Origin: Zea mays
Lineage: Eukaryota; Streptophyta; Magnoliopsida; Poales; Poaceae
Direction: 5' to 3'
Length of the DNA: 64,000 bases
NCBI RefSeq assembly: GCF_902167145.1
Contig: NC_050096.1
Span: 268,792,622-268,856,621, forward strand
Part shown: positions 21,888 to 34,075 of the stretch, one piece after another
How positions within the stretch are numbered: the first letter of the stretch is position 1
Layout of the letters: every line of letters begins with the position of its first letter
Made by a program: the position numbers and the translations under genes
Notes under the pieces: model-generated
What the model was told of the DNA's origin: nothing
What the model saw: the letters and a program-made list of their open reading frames with translations, nothing else
Databases searched by the model: none

Positions 21888-24800
21888 TAAGAGTTTACAA
21901 AACGGTGTCGTGTGCTACTGAACTAGAAAGTAGTTACTCGATCTGCTAGAAAGTCAATCCATACTCTGCTAAAGAAAGTTTAGTAAAGTTTAGCACTATA
22001 GAAACAAGCAGGCCCTTTAGTCCAGAGGATAAAGTTTAGCATTTGTATCAAGCAGCTCTTAAAGCTCTTAAGCACTATAGAAACAAGCAGGCCCTTTAGT
22101 AAAGTTTATGCACGAGAAATGTTCATGTGACCCAAAGTTGCAAGGGTCAATAGTTTGTGTTAAAGAGATAGCGATAAAACTCGTTGAAATCTATTGAAAT
22201 ATAGATTGTCAAATAAGCGAAGCGCATGAAAGAGTGGTCATTCAGACCCTATACCGACTGAAAATTGTTTAAGAATTACTTGCACGATTTTTTTCCATTG
22301 TAGACAAAAGAGTACTAGGAGTGCTATATTATAATGTTTTTTATATTGTGGGTGTGAAGAGGCAAGACAGTTTCACCTAGGGTATGGATCTATGCACAAG
22401 ACAACCTTCATGCACATATGTATAAAGTTTTTTCCTGCCAAAGATTGCAATAGAACATACAAGTCCAGCTAATAGTTATAAATATGTAGTTTCTTTGTTT
22501 ATAAATATGTAGTTGATCCTTTGTTTAACAACTTTCGGCTGAACATACAAGTTTTTTTTATAAATATGTAGTTGGATGGAGAGAACAGCGTGGAAGGTGT
22601 TTTTTCCTACCAAAGATTGTAATAGAACTAATAGTTAGTTGTTAAAATTAGTTAGAGATATCCAAACAGTCCAGCTAATAATTCAACTATTAGTTACTTT
22701 TAGTTGAATACATCTAAACTAAACATGCCTAGCTAATAGTACAGTTAACGGTTAGCTGCATTATCAACTAACCAATAGGTATTAGCTGGTTTAACCTAGC
22801 TATTAGCCAGCTAGTTTTATTATTAATTTTTAACTAGCTAACTATTAACTCTATGCATTTAAACGATGTCTAAAGCTGCTGAAGACGAGTTGCTTTCCTG
22901 TCTTACTGGTCGCTGCGCGGCCGCAGAGAAGCCTCCAGCGCTTCACCATGACATGTCATGGTACCATTTGGCCTGCAAGATTTTCAGCATTCTGTTCTTT
23001 CACACACACAAAAAAAAAAGCACCCATCTGCTGACTCAAAAAAAAAAAAGCAGCTTTTCAGCATTCTGTTCTTTCACAAATTGTGATGCGAACCTAAACC
23101 GCACAAATTCATTTTAGATAAAACACCTGTCAATGCACTCCGCGGAGTAACCGAGTAGGCAAAGGCAAGAGCAACAACAGATGGACGGACCAGGATGTGT
23201 TCCAGAAAGATTGGAATGGAAAACCGTAGTCGAGAGGGTAGCTGATAAACCATGCGCAATCGCATAGCATAATTGTTCTTACGCTACGCGTGGTAATGAT
23301 GCATAGGATACGCTCTTGGGGCACAAGGTCATACCACTCTCCAAAATTTAATACGCACTCCATCCTTTTTTTATTTATCAACTTTTAATTTAAAAATAAA
23401 TTAACGGACAACAAATATTCGAGAACAGCAATGCATCTTGCCGTCTTGCTAACTACCGTTTACCGTGTATGTACTCTCTGTGTCATAAAATGAGAAGCGT
23501 TTTCTTGGTAAAGATAGTTATATAAAATAGTTTTTCTTTCTTTCACAATGCTAAAGACCAAATTCCATTACCAACATAACGGAACTGCAATGTTCACCGC
23601 ATCTATATCACATTCTGTACCCTCAAAAAAATTGCATCCCTTAAATCTCATCTTCTTATACATAATACACCATGTTTCTAATATATTTTAAATTAGATTT
23701 TTCACATATGTATTTGTTGTAGTCTAAAACAGCACGTACATGTTAATTTTGTGTTTATTCATATTTGGAGTATAAAAAAATTAGAAAAAAAAGAGAACAC
23801 CCTAGATTTATAGGTACAAGGAGCATATCCTAAATTTATGGTGTTCTTTAGGATAAAATTTTAGAGAAACCTTTAGAATGTACAGTTATAGACAGCCTTA
23901 AACATGTCGTAGTTTCAGCCTTAATCATTGTCGGATCATATAACAATCCTCCATATTCGTGCGGTACGGCTACGGATGATAATTTTGACCCACAAACCCG
24001 AAATCCGATGGATGCAGATATGAGTGACGATTTTGACCCAAGGGTGTACTCGCACCCGATCCAAAGTTTCACGGATGTAGGTGCGGGTATCTATATCAAC
24101 CCATGTGTGACCCATGTCTGATGTGAAATTTGGTTCATTCTTTATTTTACGTAAAAGCGACTAAGATATAATAGTGATTATTTTACATAAGTAATTTAGC
24201 TAATGATTCATAAAATATTTTTGTTGCTGCTCAACATAAAAAAGCTTAAAAATTGTACATGTAACTCGATTATTGCTACTACTTAGGTTATCTTCGGTGG
24301 ATCTCGTAAAATAGAGGATGCGAGACTATTGATTACACTTTGTAGAGTGAAGTTTAAAATAGGTAAATAGAGGAACTATTGAAGACAACCCTCACAACCT
24401 TAATTGATATATTATTGTTTAAAAGTGTACATTAAGTAAAACTAGTCGATTGCCCGTGCGTTGCGACGGCTCACAACAATATCCACATAAACTATCCACC
24501 AAAAAGATCTCAAAATTTTTTATTGATTGTCTCCGCTCTCCGCATAATTTTTTTATTTGCCTAACTGAGTCGACATCGTGGTAAAGAAAAGGCCATGTAG
24601 ACAGACGATGCTGAGCCATCGAATAGGTATCATAGGCAGCAAATCAGGGACCACATCCGTTATCTCCCCCACTTCCAAGGTTTCATAGAGCAGGAAGGGA
24701 AGGGAAGAGACAGACATATCTGTTCGTTAGCTGGAGAAGGATACGACGAGAACCTAGACATCTGGAGCCGACATAGGTAGTATACCGCTAGATACATACA

Positions 24801-25760
24801 GGGGAGAGCACGCAAGTGGAGAAAAAGCCCGGCCAGAGCAGCTTCAAACCGAGAGGCACCCGCACCAGGCGACAGTCCGAAAAGGGTGAGAGAATGCGAG
24901 TGCCTTCCCACCCTGGACCCGCCGAGGCGACACAACACCACCACCAACTCCATAGCATATGCCGACTGCTACCGCGCTATGGGCCTTGGTTGTCCAATAT
25001 CTCAGATCTGGACTCGTCATCGCCAAGATAACTTAAGCATGGCAGGCGTCATCGTGTCCTCCTCGGCGGCACGTACAGAGAAGAGCCAGGAGCAAGACCG
25101 ACTCACCCGTACCCGCGTCGACGAGCGTCAGTCGGCTCGCGGCTGCGACCGCGGGCGGGGGCAGCAAGTTGGGGAGGAAGAATACGGCGAAGGTCGGGAA
25201 GACGAACGAGACGTCCGACGATGGCGAAATCGATGGTGCGTGCATGATGTGAAACGTCCTCGTGGACGTGCAATAGCCACTGTGCGAGTCGGTCCGGGGC
25301 TGGTGTCGGACGAATACGGGAAGGGGGCACATGCTCCTACGCCCTCTGCCGAGAATGGGGTCGTACGGAGTTGGAGGCATAAGGGAAGAGAGAAAATAAG
25401 TAGAATGGCGACCGAGATGGTGGCAACTGAGGCGAGGACCATCATTATTGTGCGGAGGTATAGATGGTCAGATGGACCGTGTCTGACGAGCTAGTCCGAG
25501 ACACGACTCATTTAATAGTGTCTGGACCAACTCGGCAGGAGCGACGTGCAATGCTTGGGCCGTAGTCTCGAGCCGTAGTGCTGGCCCGACCCGACACGAT
25601 TTTTTTTATTTTACAAACAATCATATATACATATGTACAATTTATATTCATTATTATAAACACCTGAGCATAATGTTCTACTGGTTAGACAACTTTGTCT
25701 AGTGTCTTCCACCCTTCTTCCATCAAGGTGTGAGTTCAAACCCTAACTCTTGCATCGCTT

Positions 25761-25991
25761 TTTAACATAACCCACCCCTATACCGTTTTTAACATTTTAC
25801 GCTGAGTTAATTTAGAAGAAATGTAGGGAGTTTTTTGTAAAAAGATGACAGTTGAAACTGGTGTTTTAAGTATAGTAGAGATTAACATAACCCACCTCCT
25901 GCACCGTTTTTAATATTTTATGCTGAGTTAATTTAGCGAGTTTTTTATGAAAAGATGACCGTTAAAACTGGTGTTTTAAGTATAGTAGAGA
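25761..25991. repeat. Two tandem copies of a ~115-bp unit
   Basis: Both copies contain TTAACATAACCCACC, GCTGAGTTAATTTAG, GAGTTTTTT, AAAGATGAC and end GTGTTTTAAGTATAGTAGAG. The second copy lacks a short internal piece. The unit resembles the terminal part of a non-autonomous transposon, possibly paired with the ACTAGT...GCCCGTGCG string at 24440; this is inference. Confidence 0.6.
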
Positions 25992-26694
25992 TCTACGTAT
26001 GACTCAAAACTTAAAAGTTTGGATTAATTTGATCCTATGCGGTTTTTCACAGGTGCGATCAAAAGTTCGGAACCGACCCCATCTCTAAGTAGGGCAACAG
26101 CAACATATTTTTCTTCTTTTGGTTTTGTTTTTCCTTCTTTTGTTTAAACAATTTATATAACTGAATGACTAAGATTATCTCTAAGATACTCTTTATTTAG
26201 ACTTTCTATTTAACTTTTTATTTATCTCTCTATAAAATTTATATAATATTTTATTCGAACAGACTCTTCAACATACAAGTTTGTTTGGATAGTGAGATTT
26301 GTTAGCCAAGTTTGGTTAGTGAATAAGTTAATTTAGAGAGCCGGATAGATTGATAAGTTAAATAGTTAATCTGTTGTAGAACTATTTTACTATTAAGTAG
26401 CTAAAATTTAGCTTAACAAGCTATTTAGCTAGTATTTTCTATCGTGGTGTGAGATAATCTTGGTAGCATATTATATACTTTTATGCGGGATTCCAGAGCA
26501 TTGTAAACGGAGCGGTTTTCGGTGCACAGTGTGAGTGACGACTGACGAAAGTCACGAAACCTCTGGAGCGGCGGATAGCGGCTGGGGTAGAGACTAGAGA
26601 GTGGGGTTTCCACGCGGCGCGCAAGAGACAGCTCGAGGAGAAGAAGAGAAGAAGGCGGAAGAAAGCAACAAGAATTGGAGTTTGAGAAAAAAAA

Positions 26695-26733
26695 ATGAAA
26701 TTAATAAGGGAATGTGCAAGAGGGTACGAGTAG
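26695..26733 (+). promoter_or_regulatory. Short upstream ORF in the presumed 5' leader of the H+-ATPase
   Basis: An ATG at 26695 opens a reading frame of 12 codons ending TAG at 26731-26733, about 170 bp before the ATPase start. Upstream ORFs that tune translation are known in some plant plasma-membrane H+-ATPase mRNAs. Whether the transcript starts upstream of 26695 cannot be told from sequence alone. Confidence 0.35.
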
Positions 26734-26904
26734 GTAAAAGCAAGAATCAGGTTGGAGAAAAGTGGTTTTACGCTGCAACAGGATCTTCTGTGGCTTTTAA
26801 GGGGGACTGGGGGAGCTACCGAGCACAGTGCAGAGGTCAGACCGTCAGAGGGAGTTGCTGGTGCAGTGGTGCGGGGGAGATCATCAGATCAGAGGGGTGT
26901 CTCC

Positions 26905-29900
26905 ATGGCCGACAATGAGGGGACCCTGGACGCCGTCCTCAAGGAGGCCGTCGACTTGGTAACTGCTGGCCTTCCTCTTGTTGGGGTTGGGACGGTTCTT
27001 GGTGGGACAACGCTGCCGTTGGGCATATTTGCTGGTTCTTGGATTTCTTGGTTATTGCGTTGGTGTACAATCCTTCTGTTATACTATGTTCTCGGATTCC
27101 TGCGTTAGTACTTCGTTGCTTACTCATGGGTTGCATGGAAATGTAAGAGGCTTGGGTTGCTAGTCCTTGTTCTGCTGGTGCGCTGGGAGGCAGAATCGGG
27201 ATGATTTCTACCTCCGTTCTTTTCTATTTACCGCTCGCTAGTTTATTTTTGAACTAAACTACCACAAATAAATAAGGAGGAAGTATATGTGAATATCATT
27301 ATCAGAATTCTAGGTGACGACCCTGTAATAAGGTTCTTTATTGCTCTTTTCCATGTTCTTGCCACACATTCTGATCTTGACATCCTTTTGCTTCTATGAA
27401 TAAGTTAGCATCTTTCTTTTCTACTCTCTTCTGATCATGATATCCCTTTGCTTGATGATTGTTGGCAATGGCATCTACCATCTTGCTTAATTATTTCCGT
27501 CATCCCATTTTTCTATTTGGTTAAATAATCTGCATGCAAGTTTTGTTCTATCGGCAATCGTACCTTGGACCCTTGGTTTGGTTGGTAGCAATAGCGGGTT
27601 GCAAATGGGCACTTAGCATTATAGTTTCTCTCGTTTATTTTGATGTGCGTCATGGTGATCAAATTGTCTGCCCTTTTCCCCAGATAACAGAATTTGTTCG
27701 TTTTATTACAATTATTTTGTAGGAGAACATCCCACTTGAGGAAGTTTTTGAGAATCTGAGATGCAGTCGTGGGGGGCTCACTTCCGAGCAGGCGCAGCAA
27801 CGCCTGCAATTATTTGGCCCCAACAAGCTCGAAGAGAAGGAGGTCAGGTTTTTCTAGTCCCTTTGCATTCGGTCTTCTTGGGAAAGATTCTGTTCTTCCA
27901 GATTGTCGGAGTGATTAGCATGATTATTCACTTCTCTATGTAGCTGCTTCATATGTCACATTCAGTTAAACTGGCCATGGCTGCAGGAGAGCAAATTTCT
28001 CAAGTTTCTGGGATTCATGTGGAACCCACTGTCATGGGTCATGGAGGCTGCAGCTATCATGGCCATCGCACTGGCCAATGGTGGGGTAAGAAATATTGTT
28101 AAAAATCCAATTAAGGTCTTTCTATCTCACGTGGATTGGATGAGATTGAAAAAAAAATATAAAAGATTTTGACTTGTTTGGGATTTTAAAACCACTCAAT
28201 CCACATGGATTGAGAGCAAAACAAACAAGCCATAAGTTTGTTATTGCCTTTTGTTTTTAGTGACTGGCGATGATATATTCGCTGTCATCAGGGAAAGCCA
28301 CCAGACTGGCAGGATTTCGTTGGTATCATCACACTGCTGCTTATCAACTCAACTATCAGTTTCATAGAGGAAAATAATGCTGGGAATGCTGCTGCTGCGC
28401 TTATGGCCCGCCTTGCGCCGAAAGCCAAGGTCCTTAATTATCCATTTAGTCTTACATTTCACTGTATTTTCCATGCATCATCTTTGCAGTGCCTATTTGA
28501 AATTGGAACCGATGTTTCTTGCTGGTGGCTAGGTGCTTCGTGATGGCCGTTGGGCCGAGGAAGAGGCAGCCGTCCTTGTGCCTGGGGATGTAATCAGCAT
28601 TAAACTTGGAGATATCATCCCTGCAGATGCTCGGCTCCTTGATGGAGATCCCTTGAAGATCGATCAGGTCCTTATGCCTGACATTTAGTCACTTTCACAC
28701 TTTATCTCTTGATCTCACATTTTTTGTCTCGTCTCTTATTGTAGTCTTCGCTAACTGGAGAATCGTTGCCAGTCACCAAAGGTCCTGGTGATGGTGCCTA
28801 CTCTGGTTCGACTGTCAAGCAGGGTGAAATTGAGGCTGTTGTGATAGCAACTGGTGTCCACACTTTCTTTGGGAAGGCTGCGCATCTTGTTGACTCCACG
28901 AATCAAGTTGGCCATTTCCAGAAGGCACGATTAAAATTTCTCATATACACTCATGCCTGATGTTATCTGTTTGAATCATCACTAAATTATTGTGTTAATT
29001 ATCATGTGATGATTGATGCAGGTATTGACAGCCATTGGGAACTTTTGTATTTGTTCAATTGCTGTGGGGATGTTTGTTGAGATAATTGTCATGTACCCTA
29101 TCCAGCATAGGGCGTATCGTCCTGGGATTGACAATCTTTTGGTGCTACTTATTGGAGGCATTCCCATAGCAATGCCTACAGTTTTGTCTGTGACCATGGC
29201 AATTGGGTCCCATCGCTTGGCTCAACAGGTTTGCATCTCTTTGATGACAGTGTTAACCAAGTGATGACCAGGACAGAAGGCCCAAAAACTTCTATATTAT
29301 ATACTTAATTGCATCTTGTTTTTTTTCCTGCAGGGAGCTATAACAAAAAGAATGACTGCAATTGAAGAGATGGCTGGTATGGATGTACTTTGTAGTGACA
29401 AAACTGGAACTCTGACTCTGAATAAACTCACAGTGGACAAGAACCTCATTGAGGTTAGACTTGAACAACCATCATTGGTCCTTTAAATCTGACCTTAAAA
29501 CACTTATATATGCTTGGTTCAGGTTTTTGAAAGGGAAGTGACTCAAGACCAAGTAATTCTGATGGCTGCTAGAGCCTCCCGAATAGAAAATCAAGATGCT
29601 ATTGATACTGCTATAGTTGGCATGCTAGCTGATCCAAAAGAGGTATAATACTTTTTGAATAGAGATGGAATAGGAATACCTATACCTGTCTTGTTTGTTT
29701 GGTGATATGAACATCTAACAATATTTCCCACAGGCCCGTGCTGGTATTCAAGAGGTTCATTTCCTTCCATTTAATCCTACCGACAAAAGAACTGCCTTGA
29801 CATACATTGATAGTGATGGGAAGATGTACCGTGTTAGTAAAGGTGCGCCAGAGCAGGTATTAAGAAAATGGATTGCAACATGGCTTCAAAAGCATTACAT

Positions 29901-32900
29901 GGTTTTTCTGTTGACATCAATATCTTATTGATCAACAAAATGGTATGCAGATTCTCAACCTCGTCTACAATAAGTTGGAGATAGAACGAAGAGTTCATGC
30001 TGTAATTGACAAGTTTGCTGAGCGTGGACTTAGATCACTTGCTGTAGCGTATCAGGTGGGTGAACTTAGAAGGATAGTCATTCAGAGTATGCTTAAACAT
30101 TGCAGATTATAAGCTAACTGTAGATTAGGTAGTAATTAATAATCATTTTATCGTTTTGATGATGGTGGTTCTCTTATTCATGCAGGTAGTGCCAGATGGA
30201 AGGAAAGAGAGTCCCGGTGGGCCATGGCATTTTGTTGCTCTTATGCCACTCTTTGATCCTCCAAGGCATGACAGTGCAGAAACAATACGAAGGGCATTGA
30301 ACCTTGGTGTTAGTGTAAAAATGATCACAGGTACACCCCCAATTCTCAGACAATCCACAGAGGGTGGTCTAGATCCATTTGTTCTGCAAAGATGATCTAG
30401 GCATAAAGATCCAGATCTACCAGAACAGACACCACAGGTCTACATGACTGCAATTTATCGATGAGAAAACATGGTCCTAATGTAGTTTAATTACGAGAAA
30501 AATGAAATGATCCACTAGTCTTCTGTATTCGGTACAGTATTGGGACATTATAGCATGCATCATTTTGTTTTGCTATGTCCCTACTTTCTGAATCAAGGCT
30601 GTGTGCGTATCTAGGTTTTCTTTGGCAAACTTATGCCAATATCATATCATCAGAGTGGTTTGTGAAAGGTTTTACTGTTTAGATTCTAAAGCTTACTAGT
30701 AGAGAAGTCCCAGATGTGTTTGTTCGGTGGACATCATCTCTCTGAATTTATGAAAAACTCCTTCAGAAAAAGAACATGTATAGCTTCTAAAAATTCTGAA
30801 AAGGAAAATCGCATATGTAGACTAAGTGATCTTACATGAGTGCGGAGAAACTTTGTAATGTGTGATTTAGAACTTTTTAGATTTTTTGGGGGTTTCCCTC
30901 AATTTTGCGAAATAGGTGGTTGCACTGAATAGTTTTCTTAATTGCATAATCATGTGATTACATGCTGATACTATGTGTAAAACGCTTCTCATTGTCAGTT
31001 ATGTTTTCGAAGAAACTTCTCTCCGTTAGTTATGCTGTGAATAGGGAATTGTAACACTAAAATTAGCTGTAGTATACTAGATGTTTCATTAGATATACGT
31101 TGATTCTTTATTCTTGATATAATCTTGTCCAGCCATCTGATGTAGATCTTCTTTTTTCCAGGTGATCAGCTAGCAATTGGGAAGGAAACAGGACGTCGCT
31201 TAGGCATGGGTACTAACATGTACCCTTCCTCTGCTTTGCTGGGACAGAATAAGGATGAGTCTATTGCTGTTTTACCTGTTGACGATTTAATTGAGAAAGC
31301 GGATGGTTTTGCTGGCGTATTCCCTGGTATGTTTCAAATCAGTAGCAGACGAAAAAAATCCAAAGGGTAGATAGCAGAAAAAAACATGATGACAGATTAA
31401 GTATTTTCCCCTTTTCTCAGAGCACAAATATGAGATTGTAAAACGTCTGCAAGCACGAAAACACATTTGTGGAATGACTGGCGATGGAGTAAATGATGCC
31501 CCTGCCCTAAAGAAAGCTGATATTGGTATAGCAGTTGCTGATGCCACTGATGCAGCCAGGAGTGCTTCTGACATTGTCCTGACAGAACCTGGCTTGAGTG
31601 TGATAATTAGTGCCGTTCTTACCAGCCGGGCGATTTTCCAGAGGATGAAGAACTACACTGTATGTCAGAAGGAAACCTGCTTTTTTTCAAAAAATAGTTA
31701 TTTTTTTCTGATCCACCTTCACCTTTGCAGATCTATGCTGTTTCCATTACAATACGTATTGTGGTATGTTTTCTTGGCTTGTGCTTTAGAACTAGAAGTT
31801 GTGCAACTTTATTATATTGGCCTCCTTTGGCTACAGTGGTTGTGTATCTTTCTGTTGCATACTTGTGTGAAATATGTTTGTGCATTTATTTGAGTACTTA
31901 TTTTGGTTGTTAATTTTTTAATCGGGTTTAGCTGTTTATGTTATGCAGCAAATTAATTAGAACCACATATTTAATTAGATTCGTCTTGATCCTTGAAATT
32001 TTGTGAATAATCTGGAATTAACACATTTGGTTGCTCAATGTTTAACAGCTAGGATTTATGCTACTTGCCCTCATATGGGAGTTCGATTTCCCACCATTTA
32101 TGGTACTTATTATTGCAATTCTAAATGACGGTACATCCCTTTCTTGTTTCCTTTCATCCATGTGTTGTCTGTCACAATATGATGGTGGATAGAGGTAAAC
32201 ATCATTTTTCATTTTCGCCCCAACCATTTTCTGGTATCAACAGGTACCATAATGACCATATCGAAGGATCGAGTGAAGCCTTCGCCTCTACCGGACAGCT
32301 GGAAGCTGGCCGAGATTTTCACAACTGGAATTGTGCTTGGTGGATACCTGGCAGTGATGACTGTCATCTTCTTCTGGGCTGCATATAAGACAAACTTTTT
32401 CCCTGTAAGGATCATAAAACTTTTTTTCTGTTCTAACTTCTATTCGAATCTCTTTTATTAAAACTTCAACCCTTCTCGGCGCACGACCGCCCGCGTCTGT
32501 ATGACTTAAGCCTTGTTCGTTTGTCCAGAAATGGACCACAGGAATGGACCAGGAATTATTCCAGCTAATCAAAACTTATATAAATTAGAGAAACAAACCG
32601 GCTAGGAATTGTTCCATGCCTCCATTCCGGAAGAAACGAACGGCCCCTTAACAATCTCCATTGAACGTTTTGATAACAAAACGGCCTATGAAGCTAGTAG
32701 TGCAGCATCGAGTTTCGTGGCTGGTTCTGAGACATACAACTGACTCCGATCCTACTGTTCAATGGTGTTTTTAGAGGATCTTCCACGTTGAAAGCCTTGA
32801 GAAGACAGCTCAAGATGATTACCAGAAACTCGCCTCTGCCGTATATCTCCAAGTTAGCACCATCAGCCAAGCTCTCATCTTCGTGACGAGGTCTCGCAGC

Positions 32901-33852
32901 TGGTCATTCGCTGAGCGCCCGGGCTTTCTACTAGTGTTTGCCTTCCTGGTCGCGCAGCTGGTATGCTCTCTGAACTTTTGCTCTGTAACTGTGACCCTCA
33001 ATAAAAAAAATTCAGTTAAAGGAATAGGTCCCGTTGACCGAGCTCTTCGATTCTCTCTGAATGCAGATAGCTACACTGGTAGCTGTATACGCGGACTGGG
33101 GGTTCACTTCGATCGAAGGCATTGGATGGGGCTGGGCTGGTGTGGTGTGGCTCTACAACCTCGTCTTCTACTTCCCGCTCGACCTCCTCAAGTTCCTCAT
33201 CCGATACGCTCTGAGTGGCAAAGCGTGGGATCTTGTCATTGAGCAAAGGGTGATCAATATAAACTGCTCGTTTTGTCATGCACAGCAAAGCACAGCACAG
33301 CACCTGTTTGAGTGAATTCCATGCACGCGCGGTCGGTGTGTCGCTAATCGCCGGGGTTTTGCAGATTGCGTTTACAAGGAAGAAGGACTTCGGGAAGGAG
33401 GAGAGGGCGCTCAAGTGGGCACACGCGCAGAGGACGCTCCACGGGCTGCAGCCACCGGATGCCAAGCTGTTCCCTGACAGGGTGAACGAGCTGAATCAGA
33501 TGGCCGAAGAGGCCAAACGGAGGGCCGAGATTGCAAGGTAAGATGTTGAAGTCCGTGGAGATGGTATCGCTTGAGGGGAAAGAAAGGGCACCGATGTCAG
33601 CGTTTCCCATGATCTCTCCATATGCTTTGGGATATCTATAATCAGCTGAGAACTGAGATAAAAAAAAACAGCATCCAGTTCTTTGTCAACATAAATCAAT
33701 CAGGTGTATAGTGTCGATGTAAGCTAACCATAGGCTCGTTGATGTTCCTTTGCAGGCTGAGGGAGCTTCACACGCTGAAGGGGCATGTGGAGTCGGTTGT
33801 GAAGCTCAAGGGCCTAGACATCGACACCATCCAGCAGTCGTACACAGTCTGA
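26905..33852 (+). CDS. Plasma-membrane H+-transporting P-type ATPase (P3A)
   Basis: Electrogenic proton pump that energises the plasma membrane using ATP. Exons: 26905-26958, 27723-27842, 27987-28085, 28292-28429, 28533-28667, 28745-28924, 29022-29228, 29334-29453, 29523-29642, 29734-29856, 29951-30055, 30186-30330, 31162-31326, 31421-31659, 31731-31763, 32049-32130, 32244-32404, 32775-32960, 33067-33249, 33365-33537, 33756-33852. These total 2865 bp, or 954 residues, the normal family length. Visible motifs are the actuator TGES loop ([11 protein letters not shown]), the phosphorylated Asp333 in CSDKTGTLT, the KGAPEQ nucleotide-binding loop, the hinge [11 protein letters not shown], about ten membrane segments and a C-terminal autoinhibitory tail. 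The tail ends in QSYTV, where the penultimate Thr953 is the known 14-3-3 binding phosphosite of the family. The start ATG at 26905 gives [18 protein letters not shown]. Intron 6 uses a GC donor (AAG|GCACGA). It looks functional. Confidence 0.95.
27211..27283. mobile_element. Stowaway-like mini-MITE in ATPase intron 1
   Basis: CCTCCGTTCTTTTC at the left and AATAAGGAGGAAG at the right, flanked by TA (27209-27210 and 27284-27285). It is 73 bp and non-coding, inside the 764-bp first intron. Confidence 0.55.
30331..31161. other. Large intron 12 of the H+-ATPase
   Basis: An 831-bp intron that splits the codon for the Gly of ITGDQLAIG. Its sequence is AT-rich with no recognisable transposon. Confidence 0.6.
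32509..32647. mobile_element. Tourist-like MITE in ATPase intron 17
   Basis: Ends AGCCTTGTTCGTTTGTCC and AAACGAACGGCCCC are imperfect inverted repeats flanked by TTA on both sides (32506-32508 and 32648-32650). It is 139 bp. It lies between exons 32244-32404 and 32775-32960 and leaves both splice sites intact. Confidence 0.65.
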
Positions 33853-34075
33853 TGACCCTGGATTAAGTACATACATGTATATCTAGTTCTGGCAGGTGGC
33901 AGTCGCCTGCTTGTTTGTATTTGCCATATACCATAACACATCATGAGAACTGGTAGTTGGTGCCGTCGGTTGTCTTCGCGTGCTCCTTGCGATGTTATTG
34001 TGTTACGCCGGTTTCAAGCAACATAGGTCACGGATCATAAATCAGATATCCGACGGATATCAAATCCGTGTGTCA

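Larger units (their letters stand above)
21891..26904. other. Intergenic region between PPIP5K and H+-ATPase
   Basis: About 5 kb with no supported gene. A short duplication (CACTATAGAAACAAGCAGGC at about 21991 and about 22073) comes first. At 22610-22860 and 26260-26450 are TAGCTAATA-rich, MITE-like AT stretches. At 23346-23430 is a possible Stowaway relic. At 24436 a string ACTAGTCGATTGCCCGTGCG opens a GC-rich patch (about 24800-25560) with long but unconvincing ORFs on both strands. A tRNA-like strip is at about 25670-25745, and a tandem repeat is at 25761-25991. The last few hundred bases should hold the ATPase promoter and leader. Confidence 0.45.

Noticed and set aside
24886..25494. 202-codon ORF in a GC-rich patch
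   Set aside because: No recognisable domain, arginine-rich low-complexity composition, and equally long frames on the other strand.
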